Notes: generated by a model not told the origin, from the sequence alone. Shown: positions 8,686-16,991, counted from the first letter of the stretch. The stretch is 64,000 nt of DNA from Janthinobacterium sp. ROICE36 (GCF_002869965.1 NZ_PEBS01000001.1:62001-126000); one strand, 5' to 3'. Numbers and translations: made by a program.

Positions 8686-10026
8686 ATGATGAAACGCTAT
8701 CTCGTGATGCCGTTGTTATTTGCCCTGATAATATTTTCCTTGCTCAGTGCTTGCGCGATCAAGCCAGCCACGAAAGGCGATGTCGCGACAGCGACGCCTG
8801 CGCAGCCAGCCAGGCCTTATATGGCCCAGGTGGTGGGCGTGCAATGGCTCAATCCCTTGCAACGGCGCGACTATTCGACGGAATGGCAATTGTTGTGGAC
8901 CTTGGGGCTGGCCAAGCCGAACCAGAACGATGACAAAGTCAGGGAAAATCCAGCGCGCTTTAGCAAGGTGCAATCCATCGGCATGATTGCATCGGGTAAC
9001 GATGGCGAGGAGACCTTCAAAGGCTATCACCATAAATACGTGGATGAGCTGACATTATTGTTCCGTCAATCCTATTTCGCCAATGGCAGTTACTTCTACA
9101 ACGCGCACTCGCTGAAAGACAAATCGACCCGGCGCGAACTGGCCGGCATCCATATCGAGTATGCACTGCCCGCCGGAAGGCTCGATCCAGTGGAAGCGGG
9201 CAACTTTTTGCGCGACAATATCAGCGATACCTTCAGCATCGGCAACCCCCACTTCCCCAATTCCTGGACTACGGCAACGCCGCCCGACGTGCGCGTGACG
9301 ATGGGCGGCGCGAACGCAGGTTTTACCTCGCTGGCGGCGGGCCTGGCATATTTGCAGGCGCATCCCGATAAAACCGTATGGGTGATGAACTGGGACGCGC
9401 CCAGCTTTCCGCCCAAGGATGAGCAGATCGATGAAAACATCGCTCTGTTGATACTGGCCGGTCCCGACTTCAAGACACAGCGTGCGCCGCTGGCCTGGCT
9501 GGGCTTCCCGGCAACGGCCGCCGTCGCCGACTACCAGGCGGCGAAAGGACAACCGCCGCGCGCGGTGCAGGCATGGGCGGCGGCCATCGAACAGGCGGCG
9601 GAGCAGGTCAATCTCGATACTGACAAGATAGCCTATGTGATCCACGATGCGGGCAACAGATATCCGGCATCTTCCGAGCGCATTGGCTCGCTGGCACAAA
9701 GCTTGACACTGAATTTACCCGATCTGGATTTTACCAAGCAAACCTTCAACACCTCGGCCCTGCTGGGCGAGATGGGGGCCGGCACGGCGCTGACGAATGT
9801 GGCGCTGGCCGTCGCCTACGCGAATCACCAGGGCCGGCCGGTGCTGGTGGCAGGCACGGGCGACCTGGAGGCGCCCGTTGCCCTGCTGGTGGCGCCACCT
9901 GCGGTGGCGCGCCCCATCGATCCGGAAAAACCCTGGTTCCGCGCACGCGGCGAAGCTTCAGTCTTTTTACCGTGGTGGGGACTGCGCCACGATGCCAAGG
10001 CCTTGATGCAGGGCTATTCGAACTGA
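8686..10026 (+). CDS. DUF2875-like lipoprotein, putative immunity protein to the Tle3-type effector
   Basis: 446 aa from ATG 8686, which follows GGAG and gives MMKRYLVMPLLFALIIFSLL then SAC, a clear lipobox (lipoprotein export). An alternative ATG at 8560 overlaps the effector stop (TGATG) and adds 42 residues with another hydrophobic segment (CCAFFLLASMAVWFA). Translation may start at either. The mature part (VVGVQWLNPLQRRDYSTEWQ, GNDGEETFKGYHHKYVDELT) resembles DUF2875 proteins encoded beside Tle3-type effectors. Periplasmic placement fits neutralising a lipase that acts from that side. The immunity role is inferred from position and family association. Confidence 0.7.
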   Translation: MMKRYLVMPLLFALIIFSLLSACAIKPATKGDVATATPAQPARPYMAQVVGVQWLNPLQRRDYSTEWQLLWTLGLAKPNQNDDKVRENPARFSKVQSIGMIASGNDGEETFKGYHHKYVDELTLLFRQSYFANGSYFYNAHSLKDKSTRRELAGIHIEYALPAGRLDPVEAGNFLRDNISDTFSIGNPHFPNSWTTATPPDVRVTMGGANAGFTSLAAGLAYLQAHPDKTVWVMNWDAPSFPPKDEQIDENIALLILAGPDFKTQRAPLAWLGFPATAAVADYQAAKGQPPRAVQAWAAAIEQAAEQVNLDTDKIAYVIHDAGNRYPASSERIGSLAQSLTLNLPDLDFTKQTFNTSALLGEMGAGTALTNVALAVAYANHQGRPVLVAGTGDLEAPVALLVAPPAVARPIDPEKPWFRARGEASVFLPWWGLRHDAKALMQGYSN

Positions 10027-10028
10027 GC

Positions 10029-12308
10029 TCACAATGGCGTGCCGGCAGCCGCCGGTCGCGTGCCCTCGCTTACCTGCGGCCTTAGCAACCCCAGCACCAC
10101 CTGCAACGCCATGGCGACGGCGCCGACGATGAATACCACGTCACCGAACGTGCGTATCCAGCGCAGGTTTTGCAGCAGTGGCTGCTGCATGAATGCCTCG
10201 CTGCGCGCATACCACAGGCCTTCCGTCACGCTGGCGTGGAACTGGATAATGCCAATCGGCAACAAGCTGGTAAAGAGCATCAGCACCAGGCCCCCGTTCA
10301 AGCCCCAGAACGCCGTCTTCATCAAGGCAGGGCTGAAGCGGTAATCGGGCCGCAAATAGCGCAGCACCAGCAAGGTAAAGCCCAGCGCCAGGAAACCGTA
10401 CACGCCGAACAGCGCCGCATGCGCATGCACGGGGGTCGTGTTCAGGCCCTGGATGTAGTACAAGGCCACGGGCGGGTTGATCATGAAGCCCAGCACACCA
10501 GCGCCCAGCATGTTCCAGAAGGCGACGGCGACAAAGCACATCATCGGCCAGCGCAACTGCTCCATCCACGGCGCACGCTCCTTCAGACGCCAGTTTTCCC
10601 ACGCTTCATGCCCCAGCACGATCAGCGGCACCACTTCCAGCGCGCTGAAGCTGGCGCCGATGGCCATCACGGGCGTGGTGGTGCCGGCAAAGTACAGGTG
10701 GTGGAAAGTGCCGGGTATGCCGCCCAGCATGAACAGCGAGGCCGACGCCAGGCTGGCCGTCGTGGCCATGCGCACCGACACCAGACCCAGGGTCGAGAAG
10801 ATGAAGGCCAGCGCCGTGGTGGCGAAGACTTCAAAGAAACCTTCCACCCACAGGTGCACCACCCACCAGCGCCAGTACTCCATCACCGACAGGTGCGTGC
10901 GTTCGCCGTAGAACAGGCCGGCGCCATAGAACAGGCCGATAGCGCCCACGGACGCGGTCAGCAGCGCCAGCAGGTTCCTGTCGCCGCCCGGCTGGCGCAG
11001 GGCTGGCACGACGCCGCGCAGCATCAGCACGAGCCACAGCAAGATGCCGACAAACTTGCCAATTTGCCATAAACGTCCCAGGTCCACATATTCATAGCCC
11101 TGGTGGCCGAGCCAGAAATTCCACTCGGGCGGCATGATTTGCGCAATCGCCAAGTAGTTACCGATGAAGGAGCCGACAACAACGACGACCAGGGCCCAGA
11201 ACAGCACATCGATGCCCAGGCGCTGCCATTTGGGATCTTTTCCGCCATTGATCAAGGGTGCCAGGAACAGGCCGGCGGCCAGGAAGCCCGTGGCGATCCA
11301 GAACAGCGCGGCCTGGATATGCCAGGTGCGCGTGAGCGCATACGGGAACCAGCGTGAGACGTCGATGCCGTAAAACTGCTGCCCTTCCACCGTGTAGTGC
11401 GCCGTAAAGCCGCCGATGAAGACCTGGAAGGTGAACAGCGCCACCACCAGGAACAGATATTTTCCCAGTCCCCGCTGCGAGGGTGTGAGCGCAAACGTGG
11501 TCAAAGGATCGCGCGCGCCGGGCGTCGGCAGCGCTTCGTCATGGTCGCGCAAAAAGGCCCAGCCCCAGACGAGGAAGCCCACGCCGGCCAGCAGCACCAC
11601 CACGCTGGCGACCGACCAGACGAGGTTTTCGCCGCTGGGCTGGTTGCCAATCAGCGGTTCATGCGGCCAGTTGTTCGTATAGGTCACTTTCTGGCCCGGA
11701 CGTTCGGTGGCGGCGGCCCATGCCGTCCAGAAGAAGAACTGCGTCATCTGCGCGCGCCGCTCGGCGCTGGGCAGGGTATTTTCCTTCATGGCGAAATGCT
11801 CGCGGCTGACGTGCAGCGCGGGCGCGTCGGAGAACAGCTCGTCGTAATAGTGCGCCGTGTTGGCGATGGCTTGCACGCGGCGCGCCGACAGGCGCAACAC
11901 TTGCGCATCGTCGACGCGGTTGCCGCGGTATTCCATCTTGAGCGCTTCGCGCAACGCCGCCTGTGCAGGGCCGTCGAGCGCCGCGTATGCCTTGCCATGT
12001 TGCTCCTGCGCAGCCAGTTCCAGCCAGGCCGTCAGTTCGCGGTGCAGCCAGTCGGCCGTCCAGTCGGGCGCTTGGTAGGCGCCGTGGCCCCAGATGGAGC
12101 CCAGCTGCATGCCGCCCACGGATTGCCAGGCTGTCTGGCCGTCGAGGATTCCCTCGCGGTCGAACAGCTGCCGGCCATCCTGCGCCAGCACTTGTGCGGG
12201 GATGGGTGGCGCCTGCCGGTAGACTTCGACGCCATAGTAGCCGAGCAGCGAAAACGTTACGATCAGCACACCGATCAGGGTGAACCAGAGTTTTTTATAG
12301 GGACCCAT
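10029..12308 (-). CDS. norZ: Quinol-dependent nitric oxide reductase (qNOR)
   Basis: 759 aa, the single-subunit qNOR length, versus ~450 for NorB of cNOR. The N-terminal TM is followed by a large periplasmic domain (~35-220, with QLFDREGILDGQTAWQSVGG) and then about 13 TMs of the haem-copper oxidase fold. Ligand regions are visible: RTWHIQAALFWIATG, WWVVHLWVEGFFEVF with the Fe-site Glu, GTFHHLYFAGT with the paired His, and HAHAALFGVYGFLALG. It reduces 2 NO to N2O using quinol in the inner membrane. AAAGGAAAGACCC precedes the ATG. It is the third gene of the nirK-ric-norZ operon under NorR/sigma54 control. Confidence 0.95.
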   Translation of the reverse strand: MGPYKKLWFTLIGVLIVTFSLLGYYGVEVYRQAPPIPAQVLAQDGRQLFDREGILDGQTAWQSVGGMQLGSIWGHGAYQAPDWTADWLHRELTAWLELAAQEQHGKAYAALDGPAQAALREALKMEYRGNRVDDAQVLRLSARRVQAIANTAHYYDELFSDAPALHVSREHFAMKENTLPSAERRAQMTQFFFWTAWAAATERPGQKVTYTNNWPHEPLIGNQPSGENLVWSVASVVVLLAGVGFLVWGWAFLRDHDEALPTPGARDPLTTFALTPSQRGLGKYLFLVVALFTFQVFIGGFTAHYTVEGQQFYGIDVSRWFPYALTRTWHIQAALFWIATGFLAAGLFLAPLINGGKDPKWQRLGIDVLFWALVVVVVGSFIGNYLAIAQIMPPEWNFWLGHQGYEYVDLGRLWQIGKFVGILLWLVLMLRGVVPALRQPGGDRNLLALLTASVGAIGLFYGAGLFYGERTHLSVMEYWRWWVVHLWVEGFFEVFATTALAFIFSTLGLVSVRMATTASLASASLFMLGGIPGTFHHLYFAGTTTPVMAIGASFSALEVVPLIVLGHEAWENWRLKERAPWMEQLRWPMMCFVAVAFWNMLGAGVLGFMINPPVALYYIQGLNTTPVHAHAALFGVYGFLALGFTLLVLRYLRPDYRFSPALMKTAFWGLNGGLVLMLFTSLLPIGIIQFHASVTEGLWYARSEAFMQQPLLQNLRWIRTFGDVVFIVGAVAMALQVVLGLLRPQVSEGTRPAAAGTPL

Positions 12309-12322
12309 GGGTCTTTCCTTTG

Positions 12323-13000
12323 TCAGTGCACCACGGCCGGCGCAAAGCGCTCGAACAGGATATTGTTTTCAGTATGGATGTGCGCCATCAGGTCGACACG
12401 GAAGGTGCGCAAGCCCGTGTACAGCGCGCGCCAGGTAGTGCAGGCGCCAGCCGGCGCGGTGATATCGTTCGTCATTGCCTCCATCGCGCGCAAGGCCACG
12501 CCATGGTCGTCGTGCTCCATGCGCATCACGTTGATGGGCGCGCCGGCCCGGGGGCCCTGGCCGCGCACGATCATCGGGAACAGCACGTCCTCTTCCTTGC
12601 GCATATGGCTTTCCAGCTCTTGGGCCATGGCCGACAGGTGTTCCGCCAGCCCGTGCGGACAGTCGGCGCGGTCGCCATGCACCTGCTCGACCTTGCGCGC
12701 CAGGCGTATCAGCTCGGGCAACTGCTCGCGGTGCACGGCGTGATAGCGCGCCAGGATGTGTTCCACCAACTCGGTGGCCGAGGCGTCCTGCCAGTCACGC
12801 TCGCCGCTGGCATCTGCGCGCCCTGCCAGCAGCCGCAGTTCCTCGACGATGGGCGCCGCATCCACGCCGGCCGCTTCGGCGGCCGCGCGCAGGGTCTTGT
12901 TGCCGCCGCAGCAGAAATCCAGGCGGTGCGCATCGAACAGGCGCGTGGCGCCAGGGATGCGGCGGGCCAGCTGGCCCAGGGATAACTCGATCATTTCCAT
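12323..13000 (-). CDS. ytfE: Iron-sulfur cluster repair di-iron protein RIC (YtfE/ScdA/DnrN family)
   Basis: 225 aa. The N-terminal ScdA_N domain carries FDAHRLDFCCGGNKTL with its Cys pair. The C-terminal hemerythrin domain supplies His/Glu ligands in HILARYHAVHREQL, ELESHMRKEEDVLF, MRMEHDDHG and LMAHIHTENNILFERF. RIC proteins repair Fe-S clusters damaged by NO or oxidants and may release NO from nitrosyl iron. AAGGAACTGTT sits before ATG 13000. It lies 29 bases after nirK and 14 before norZ in one operon, which fits protection against NO made by NirK. Confidence 0.92.
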   Translation of the reverse strand: MEMIELSLGQLARRIPGATRLFDAHRLDFCCGGNKTLRAAAEAAGVDAAPIVEELRLLAGRADASGERDWQDASATELVEHILARYHAVHREQLPELIRLARKVEQVHGDRADCPHGLAEHLSAMAQELESHMRKEEDVLFPMIVRGQGPRAGAPINVMRMEHDDHGVALRAMEAMTNDITAPAGACTTWRALYTGLRTFRVDLMAHIHTENNILFERFAPAVVH

Positions 13001-13029
13001 AACAGTTCCTTGAGGATGAATAGGTAGAT

Positions 13030-14505
13030 TTATTGCACGGCGCCCGCGTGGTAGACGCCCGGCACGGGTTCGCCCGTCACTTCCAGCACGCCCACGGCGC
13101 CCTTGCCGGCGCGCGACAAGGCATGGTCGACCAGCAGATAGCTGCCAGGGTGCTGTACCTTGAGTTCGACGATGGTCGCACCGCCCGGTGCCACGAGCGT
13201 GGTTTGCACGTCGTGTTTCGGGCTGCTGATCGAGCCTTCGCTGTACACTTTGTCGAATATCTCGCCGATGATGTGGAACGATGAAATCTTGTTCGGGCCA
13301 CCGACGCCGAAATAGATGCGCACCGTCTCACCGACTTTCGCCTGCAATTTATGCGTCTTGCTCAGGGCGCCCACTTCGCCATTGAAGACGTAGTAGTCGG
13401 GCAACTCATTGGCCATTTTTTCCAGGTTCGGTTCCTGGTGCACGGGCGCGCCGTGCGGACGTCCCGTATACATCTCGCCCTGCATCACGTAATACTCGCG
13501 GTCCACCTTCGACAAGCCGCCTTCCGGTTCGACCAGGATCATGCCGTACATGCCGGCCGCGATATGCTGCGGCACCAGGGGCGTGGCGCAGTGGTAGACG
13601 AACAGCCCCGGATTGAGCGCCTTGAAGGTAACGGTTTTTTCCTGCCCTGGCGCCACCTGCGTGTGCTGTCCGCCGCCATGGCCGCCCGTCACCGCGTGCA
13701 GGTCGATCGAGTGGATCATCTTGCTGTCCTTGGCATTAAACAGGGTCAGCGCGATCGTATCGCCCACCTTCGCGCGCAGCATGGGGCCGGGCACCTGGCG
13801 ATTGAAAGTCCAATACGTAAAACTGGTGCCGTCATCGAGCTTGCCCGACAATTCCACCGTCTCCATGCGGTACTTGAGCAACTGCGGCGCGCGCGCGCCG
13901 ATGGCGGCGGGCACCTGCGCCGGATTGGCCGCCACGCTGACGGCCGAGGGATCGGGGCCGCGCATCGGCGATGGCGCGGGCGTGTACAGGGCCAGCGCGG
14001 CGGCCTGGCTGGACTCGCTGGCAACGCCGGCAGCCTTCGGTGCCCGCGCTTCGGCCAGCGACGTGCCACTCACTTCCAGCTTGCCTTCCATGCCGATCTG
14101 GCGGTGGCCGGGAATCGAGCAGTAATAGGTAAACGTGCCGGCGCGCGTGACCTTGAAGCGCACGCTGGTGCTGCCGCTGTTGGCGCTGAATTTGGCGGAT
14201 GCCACGTTCAGTTCGGGAATGAGCAAGTCGTGCTCAGCACCTTCGCCGCTTTTCAGCACGAGTTCGACCGTGTCGCCCACCTTGGCCGCCAGCACGGGGT
14301 TGACCTGCCCCTTGGCGTCGATGAATACCATTTTGCCGTCGACGATATTGGTTTGCAGTTCATAGCGCTTGAGCGTCGCTGCGCCAGGTTTGGCCGCAGT
14401 GGCGGCAGCGGTGGCCGGCAGGCTCGCCTGGGCTTGCACGGACAGGGGCATGACCAAGACGCAGACGGCGGCGGCAATGGCGCGGAGGGAGGGGGGCGTT
14501 TTCAT
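13030..14505 (-). CDS. nirK: Copper nitrite reductase with extra N-terminal cupredoxin domain
   Basis: 491 aa, ~130 longer than classical NirK. A Sec signal (1-26) is followed by an added cupredoxin domain (~45-148) with type-1 copper ligands His92 and C129-SIPGH134-RQIGM139. The NirK core then shows IHSIDLHAVTGGHGGG (type-2 His plus catalytic Asp), VYHCATPLVPQHIAAGM (type-1 Cys/His/Met, short AniA-like spacing), SSFHIIGEIFDKVY (catalytic His) and LVDHALSRA. It reduces nitrite to NO in the periplasm. The extra domain could act as tethered electron donor, as suggested for Hyphomicrobium-type NirK. First gene of nirK-ric-norZ; AAGGAAAG precedes the ATG and a sigma54 promoter lies ~35-60 bases upstream. 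Confidence 0.94.
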   Translation of the reverse strand: MKTPPSLRAIAAAVCVLVMPLSVQAQASLPATAAATAAKPGAATLKRYELQTNIVDGKMVFIDAKGQVNPVLAAKVGDTVELVLKSGEGAEHDLLIPELNVASAKFSANSGSTSVRFKVTRAGTFTYYCSIPGHRQIGMEGKLEVSGTSLAEARAPKAAGVASESSQAAALALYTPAPSPMRGPDPSAVSVAANPAQVPAAIGARAPQLLKYRMETVELSGKLDDGTSFTYWTFNRQVPGPMLRAKVGDTIALTLFNAKDSKMIHSIDLHAVTGGHGGGQHTQVAPGQEKTVTFKALNPGLFVYHCATPLVPQHIAAGMYGMILVEPEGGLSKVDREYYVMQGEMYTGRPHGAPVHQEPNLEKMANELPDYYVFNGEVGALSKTHKLQAKVGETVRIYFGVGGPNKISSFHIIGEIFDKVYSEGSISSPKHDVQTTLVAPGGATIVELKVQHPGSYLLVDHALSRAGKGAVGVLEVTGEPVPGVYHAGAVQ

Positions 14506-14550
14506 CAGGCTTTCCTTGGTCTTGTATGCCGGTTCGGCACTCTTACCTAC

Positions 14551-14565
14551 GCAAACCGTGTGCCA
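14551..14565 (-). promoter_or_regulatory. Sigma54 -24/-12 promoter of the nirK-ric-norZ operon
   Basis: On the minus strand TGGCACACGGTTTGC matches the consensus TGGCAC-N5-TTGC at every core base. It places the transcript start near 14539, ~34 bases before nirK. NorR is a sigma54 activator and is encoded divergently. Confidence 0.88.
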
Positions 14566-14581
14566 GGAAAAACTTGTTTTA

Positions 14582-14594
14582 AATCAACGATTTG
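14582..14594. promoter_or_regulatory. IHF-like site between NorR sites and sigma54 promoter
   Basis: AATCAACGATTTG matches WATCARNNNNTTR at all specified positions. It lies between the -24/-12 element and the enhancer sites, where an IHF bend normally helps a bound activator reach sigma54 polymerase. Confidence 0.6.
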
Positions 14595-14602
14595 AAAAAT
14601 GC

Positions 14603-14619
14603 AGGGTCGGCATGACCCT
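14603..14619. promoter_or_regulatory. NorR enhancer site 1
   Basis: AGGGTCGGCATGACCCT contains GGT-N7-ACC, the core described for NorR enhancers in Ralstonia and E. coli (GT-N7-AC), with extended dyad symmetry. It lies ~45 bases upstream of the sigma54 element. Confidence 0.8.
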
Positions 14620-14627
14620 GTTTAAGT

Positions 14628-14644
14628 AGGGTTCGTTGTACCCT
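14628..14644. promoter_or_regulatory. NorR enhancer site 2
   Basis: AGGGTTCGTTGTACCCT again has GGT-N7-ACC within a longer AGGGT/ACCCT dyad. Its centre is 25 bases from that of site 1. Confidence 0.78.
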
Positions 14645-14646
14645 GC

Positions 14647-16212
14647 ATGGTACTTATGACCACCACTGCTATCCACCTGCTGTTACTCACCGACCTGGTC
14701 GCCGACCTTCCCGTGGCCGTGCGCCTGCAGCGCCTGGTGGGCAGCCTGCGCGCCCACTTCGGCTGCGAAGCCGTGGCCTTGCTCAAGCTCGATGGCGAGC
14801 ACCTGCGCCCCGTGGCGATGGCCGGCCTGGCCAGCGACGCGCTGGGGCGCCGCTTCGCCATCGCCGACCATCCGCGCCTGGCCGCCATCCTGCAACGGCG
14901 CGGCGTGCTGTGCTTCCATCACGACAGTTCCCTGCCCGATCCGTATGATGGCCTGATCGCCGAACGGGCCGGCGAGCCATTGCCCGTGCACGACTGCATG
15001 GGTATGGCGCTGGACCTGGAAGGTGAACGCTGGGGCGTGATCACGCTCGACGCGCTGCAGGTGGGCACCTTCAACGCACGCGCGCAGCGCGACCTGGGCG
15101 AGCTGGCCTGCGCCATCGAGGCGGCCGTGCGCGTGACCCGCCTGGAAACGGAAATCCGCGCCCTGCGCCTGTCGGGAGGCGCCATGCTGGCCGATGCGCA
15201 AGCGCCGCGCGAGGAACACGACTTCGTCGGCCAGAGCCGCGCCATCACGCAGCTGCTGCATGAATTGCAGGTAGTGGCCGAATCGGACCTGCCCGTGCTG
15301 CTGCTGGGCGAAACGGGCGTCGGCAAGGAATTGTGCGCGCACCGCCTGCACCGCCTGTCGCGCCGCGCCGGCAAGCCGCTGATCCACGTCAATTGCGCGG
15401 CCTTGCCGGAATCCCTGGCCGAGAGCGAGCTGTTTGGCCATGTGCGGGGCGCGTTTTCCGGCGCCGTCAGCGACCGGCCAGGCCGCTTCGAAGCGGCCGA
15501 AGGGGGCACGCTGTTTCTCGATGAAGTGGGAGAGTTGCCGCTGTCGATACAGGCCAAGCTGCTGCGCACCCTGCAAAATGGCGAAATCCAGCGCCTGGGC
15601 GCGGACCGGCCGCGCCGGGTCAACGTGCGCGTGATCGCCGCCACCAACCGCAGCTTGCGCGAGCATGTACGCGACGGCACGTTCCGCGCCGACCTGTATC
15701 ACCGTTTATCGGTCTATCCCGTGCCGATTCCGCCGCTGCGCGAGCGGGGCAATGACGTGCTGCTGCTGGCGGGCGGTTTTCTTGAACTCAACCGTGCGCG
15801 CCTGGGCCTGCGCAGCCTGCGCCTGTCGGCCGCCGCCGAAAACGCGCTCTGCCATTACCGCTGGCCGGGCAACGTGCGCGAACTCGAGCATGTGATCAGC
15901 CGGGCCGCGCTGAAAGCCGTCATCCGTGGCGCGAACCGCAAGGACATCGTGACACTGGAAACGGATATGCTCGACCTCGATGCGCTGGAAGCGCCGGCGG
16001 GCACGGACGCGCTGCTGCCAGCGCCGGCCGCGTGCGGCACGCCGGCGGCGCCGCTGCTGTCCATGCATCAGATCGTCGAAGCGAGCCAGCGCCAGGCCAT
16101 CCGGCAAGCGCTGGCCCTGCATCAGGATAACTGGGCTGCCGCCGCGCGCCATCTGGGGCTGGACGCCAGCAACTTGCACAAGCTGGCGCGCCGGGTAGGC
16201 CTGAAAGCCTGA
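14647..16212 (+). CDS. norR: NO-responsive sigma54 activator NorR
   Basis: 521 aa. The N-terminal GAF domain (1-~170) carries the VHDCMGM segment with the His/Cys region that holds the NO-sensing non-haem iron. The AAA+ domain (~195-430) has Walker A GETGVGKE, Walker B GGTLFLDEVGELP and a sigma54-contact loop reading GAFSGA instead of the usual GAFTGA. A Fis-type HTH lies at the C terminus (NWAAAARHLGLDASNLHKLA). NO at the GAF iron relieves inhibition of the ATPase and switches on the divergent nirK operon. The start is ATG 14647 or 14656; neither has a good ribosome site, so initiation may be weak. Confidence 0.95.
   Translation: MVLMTTTAIHLLLLTDLVADLPVAVRLQRLVGSLRAHFGCEAVALLKLDGEHLRPVAMAGLASDALGRRFAIADHPRLAAILQRRGVLCFHHDSSLPDPYDGLIAERAGEPLPVHDCMGMALDLEGERWGVITLDALQVGTFNARAQRDLGELACAIEAAVRVTRLETEIRALRLSGGAMLADAQAPREEHDFVGQSRAITQLLHELQVVAESDLPVLLLGETGVGKELCAHRLHRLSRRAGKPLIHVNCAALPESLAESELFGHVRGAFSGAVSDRPGRFEAAEGGTLFLDEVGELPLSIQAKLLRTLQNGEIQRLGADRPRRVNVRVIAATNRSLREHVRDGTFRADLYHRLSVYPVPIPPLRERGNDVLLLAGGFLELNRARLGLRSLRLSAAAENALCHYRWPGNVRELEHVISRAALKAVIRGANRKDIVTLETDMLDLDALEAPAGTDALLPAPAACGTPAAPLLSMHQIVEASQRQAIRQALALHQDNWAAAARHLGLDASNLHKLARRVGLKA
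14649..14661. promoter_or_regulatory. NorR enhancer site 3 overlapping the norR start
   Basis: GGTACTTATGACC is a third GGT-N7-ACC. It spans the second possible norR start codon (ATG 14656), so NorR bound here could also repress its own gene. Three sites match the three-enhancer arrangement known for NorR. Confidence 0.62.
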
Positions 16213-16225
16213 GCCGGGCTAAAGC

Positions 16226-16567
16226 TCAGCGGTGAATCACCAGGGTGGTTGGCAAGCTGTGCAGGTAGGCAGCCAGGTCCTTGATGTCCTGGTTGCTCAG
16301 CGGTTTCACCTGGCCCGTCATGATGGCGTTATTGCGGCCGTTGGCCTTGTCGCCCCGTTTATACGCCGTCAATGCGTGTTCCAGGTAATCCTTGTGCTGG
16401 CCCGCCAGTTTTGGGTACGAAGGGTCGATGGGCGAACCGTAATCCTTGCCATGGCAGGTGGCGCAGCTGTATTTTTCGGCCAGGGCCTTGCCCGTGTTGA
16501 TATTGCCGGCGGCGCTGGCGCCGAACGAGACGGTGGCGCAAACGAGGGCGGCGAGTAGTGTTTTCAT
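16226..16567 (-). CDS. Class I cytochrome c, single haem
   Basis: 113 aa with a Sec signal (1-~20, ATVSFGASAAG). It has one haem motif, CATCH, and a distal Met region (NAIMTGQVKPLSNQDIKDLAAYL), typical of the c4/c5-like periplasmic electron carriers. It is convergent with norR and lies 11 bases downstream of a paralogous cytochrome gene, so the two are probably co-transcribed. Electron donation to NirK or a terminal oxidase is plausible from position only. Confidence 0.88.
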   Translation of the reverse strand: MKTLLAALVCATVSFGASAAGNINTGKALAEKYSCATCHGKDYGSPIDPSYPKLAGQHKDYLEHALTAYKRGDKANGRNNAIMTGQVKPLSNQDIKDLAAYLHSLPTTLVIHR

Positions 16568-16578
16568 CTGGCTGGTCC

Positions 16579-16908
16579 TCAGTTCGGCTTGGCTTGTTGC
16601 GCATAATACGCGGCGACATCGGCGATATCCTGGTCAGACAGGCTGCTGGCGATACCCTTCATGCTGGGGTGCTTGCGATCGCCCTTCTTGTAGGCTTGCA
16701 GCGCATTTTCAATATATTTTGCCGGCTGGCCACCGATCATCGGTACCTGGAACACTTCGGGGAAGGTCGCCTTGTAACCGGGAATGCCGTGGCAACCGAT
16801 ACACATTTCCACCTTGGCAGTCGCTGCCTTGGCGTTTCCTACAATGTCAGCCGCTGTGACGGCATTTGCTATGCCGGCAAGCACGAGAAGTGCAAATATT
16901 TTTTTCAT
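16579..16908 (-). CDS. Class I cytochrome c, single haem (paralogue)
   Basis: 109 aa from ATG 16908, which directly gives a Sec signal (MKKIFALLVLAGIANAVTAA). The haem motif is CIGCH, followed by FPEVFQVPMIGGQPAKYIENAL and HPSMKGIASSLSDQDIADVAAYY with the distal Met. Fold and size match the gene immediately downstream, and the pair probably arose by duplication. A sigma70-like promoter lies ~55 bases upstream, without the NorR-type sites seen at nirK. Confidence 0.88.
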   Translation of the reverse strand: MKKIFALLVLAGIANAVTAADIVGNAKAATAKVEMCIGCHGIPGYKATFPEVFQVPMIGGQPAKYIENALQAYKKGDRKHPSMKGIASSLSDQDIADVAAYYAQQAKPN

Positions 16909-16961
16909 AGTGGCAATGTGAACAGAGGTAATCGGAGAAACGCCAGAGCTGGTTTTTATTG

Positions 16962-16991
16962 ATTTTATGTATAGACAATTAAGGTTGACAA
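16962..16991 (-). promoter_or_regulatory. Sigma70-like promoter of the cytochrome c pair
   Basis: Minus strand: TTGTCA (16986-16991), 18-nt spacer, TAAAAT (16962-16967). A 9-bp direct repeat TTAATTGTC with 13-base period (16987-16995 and 16974-16982) overlaps the -35 and spacer and could be a regulator site. Confidence 0.5.
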
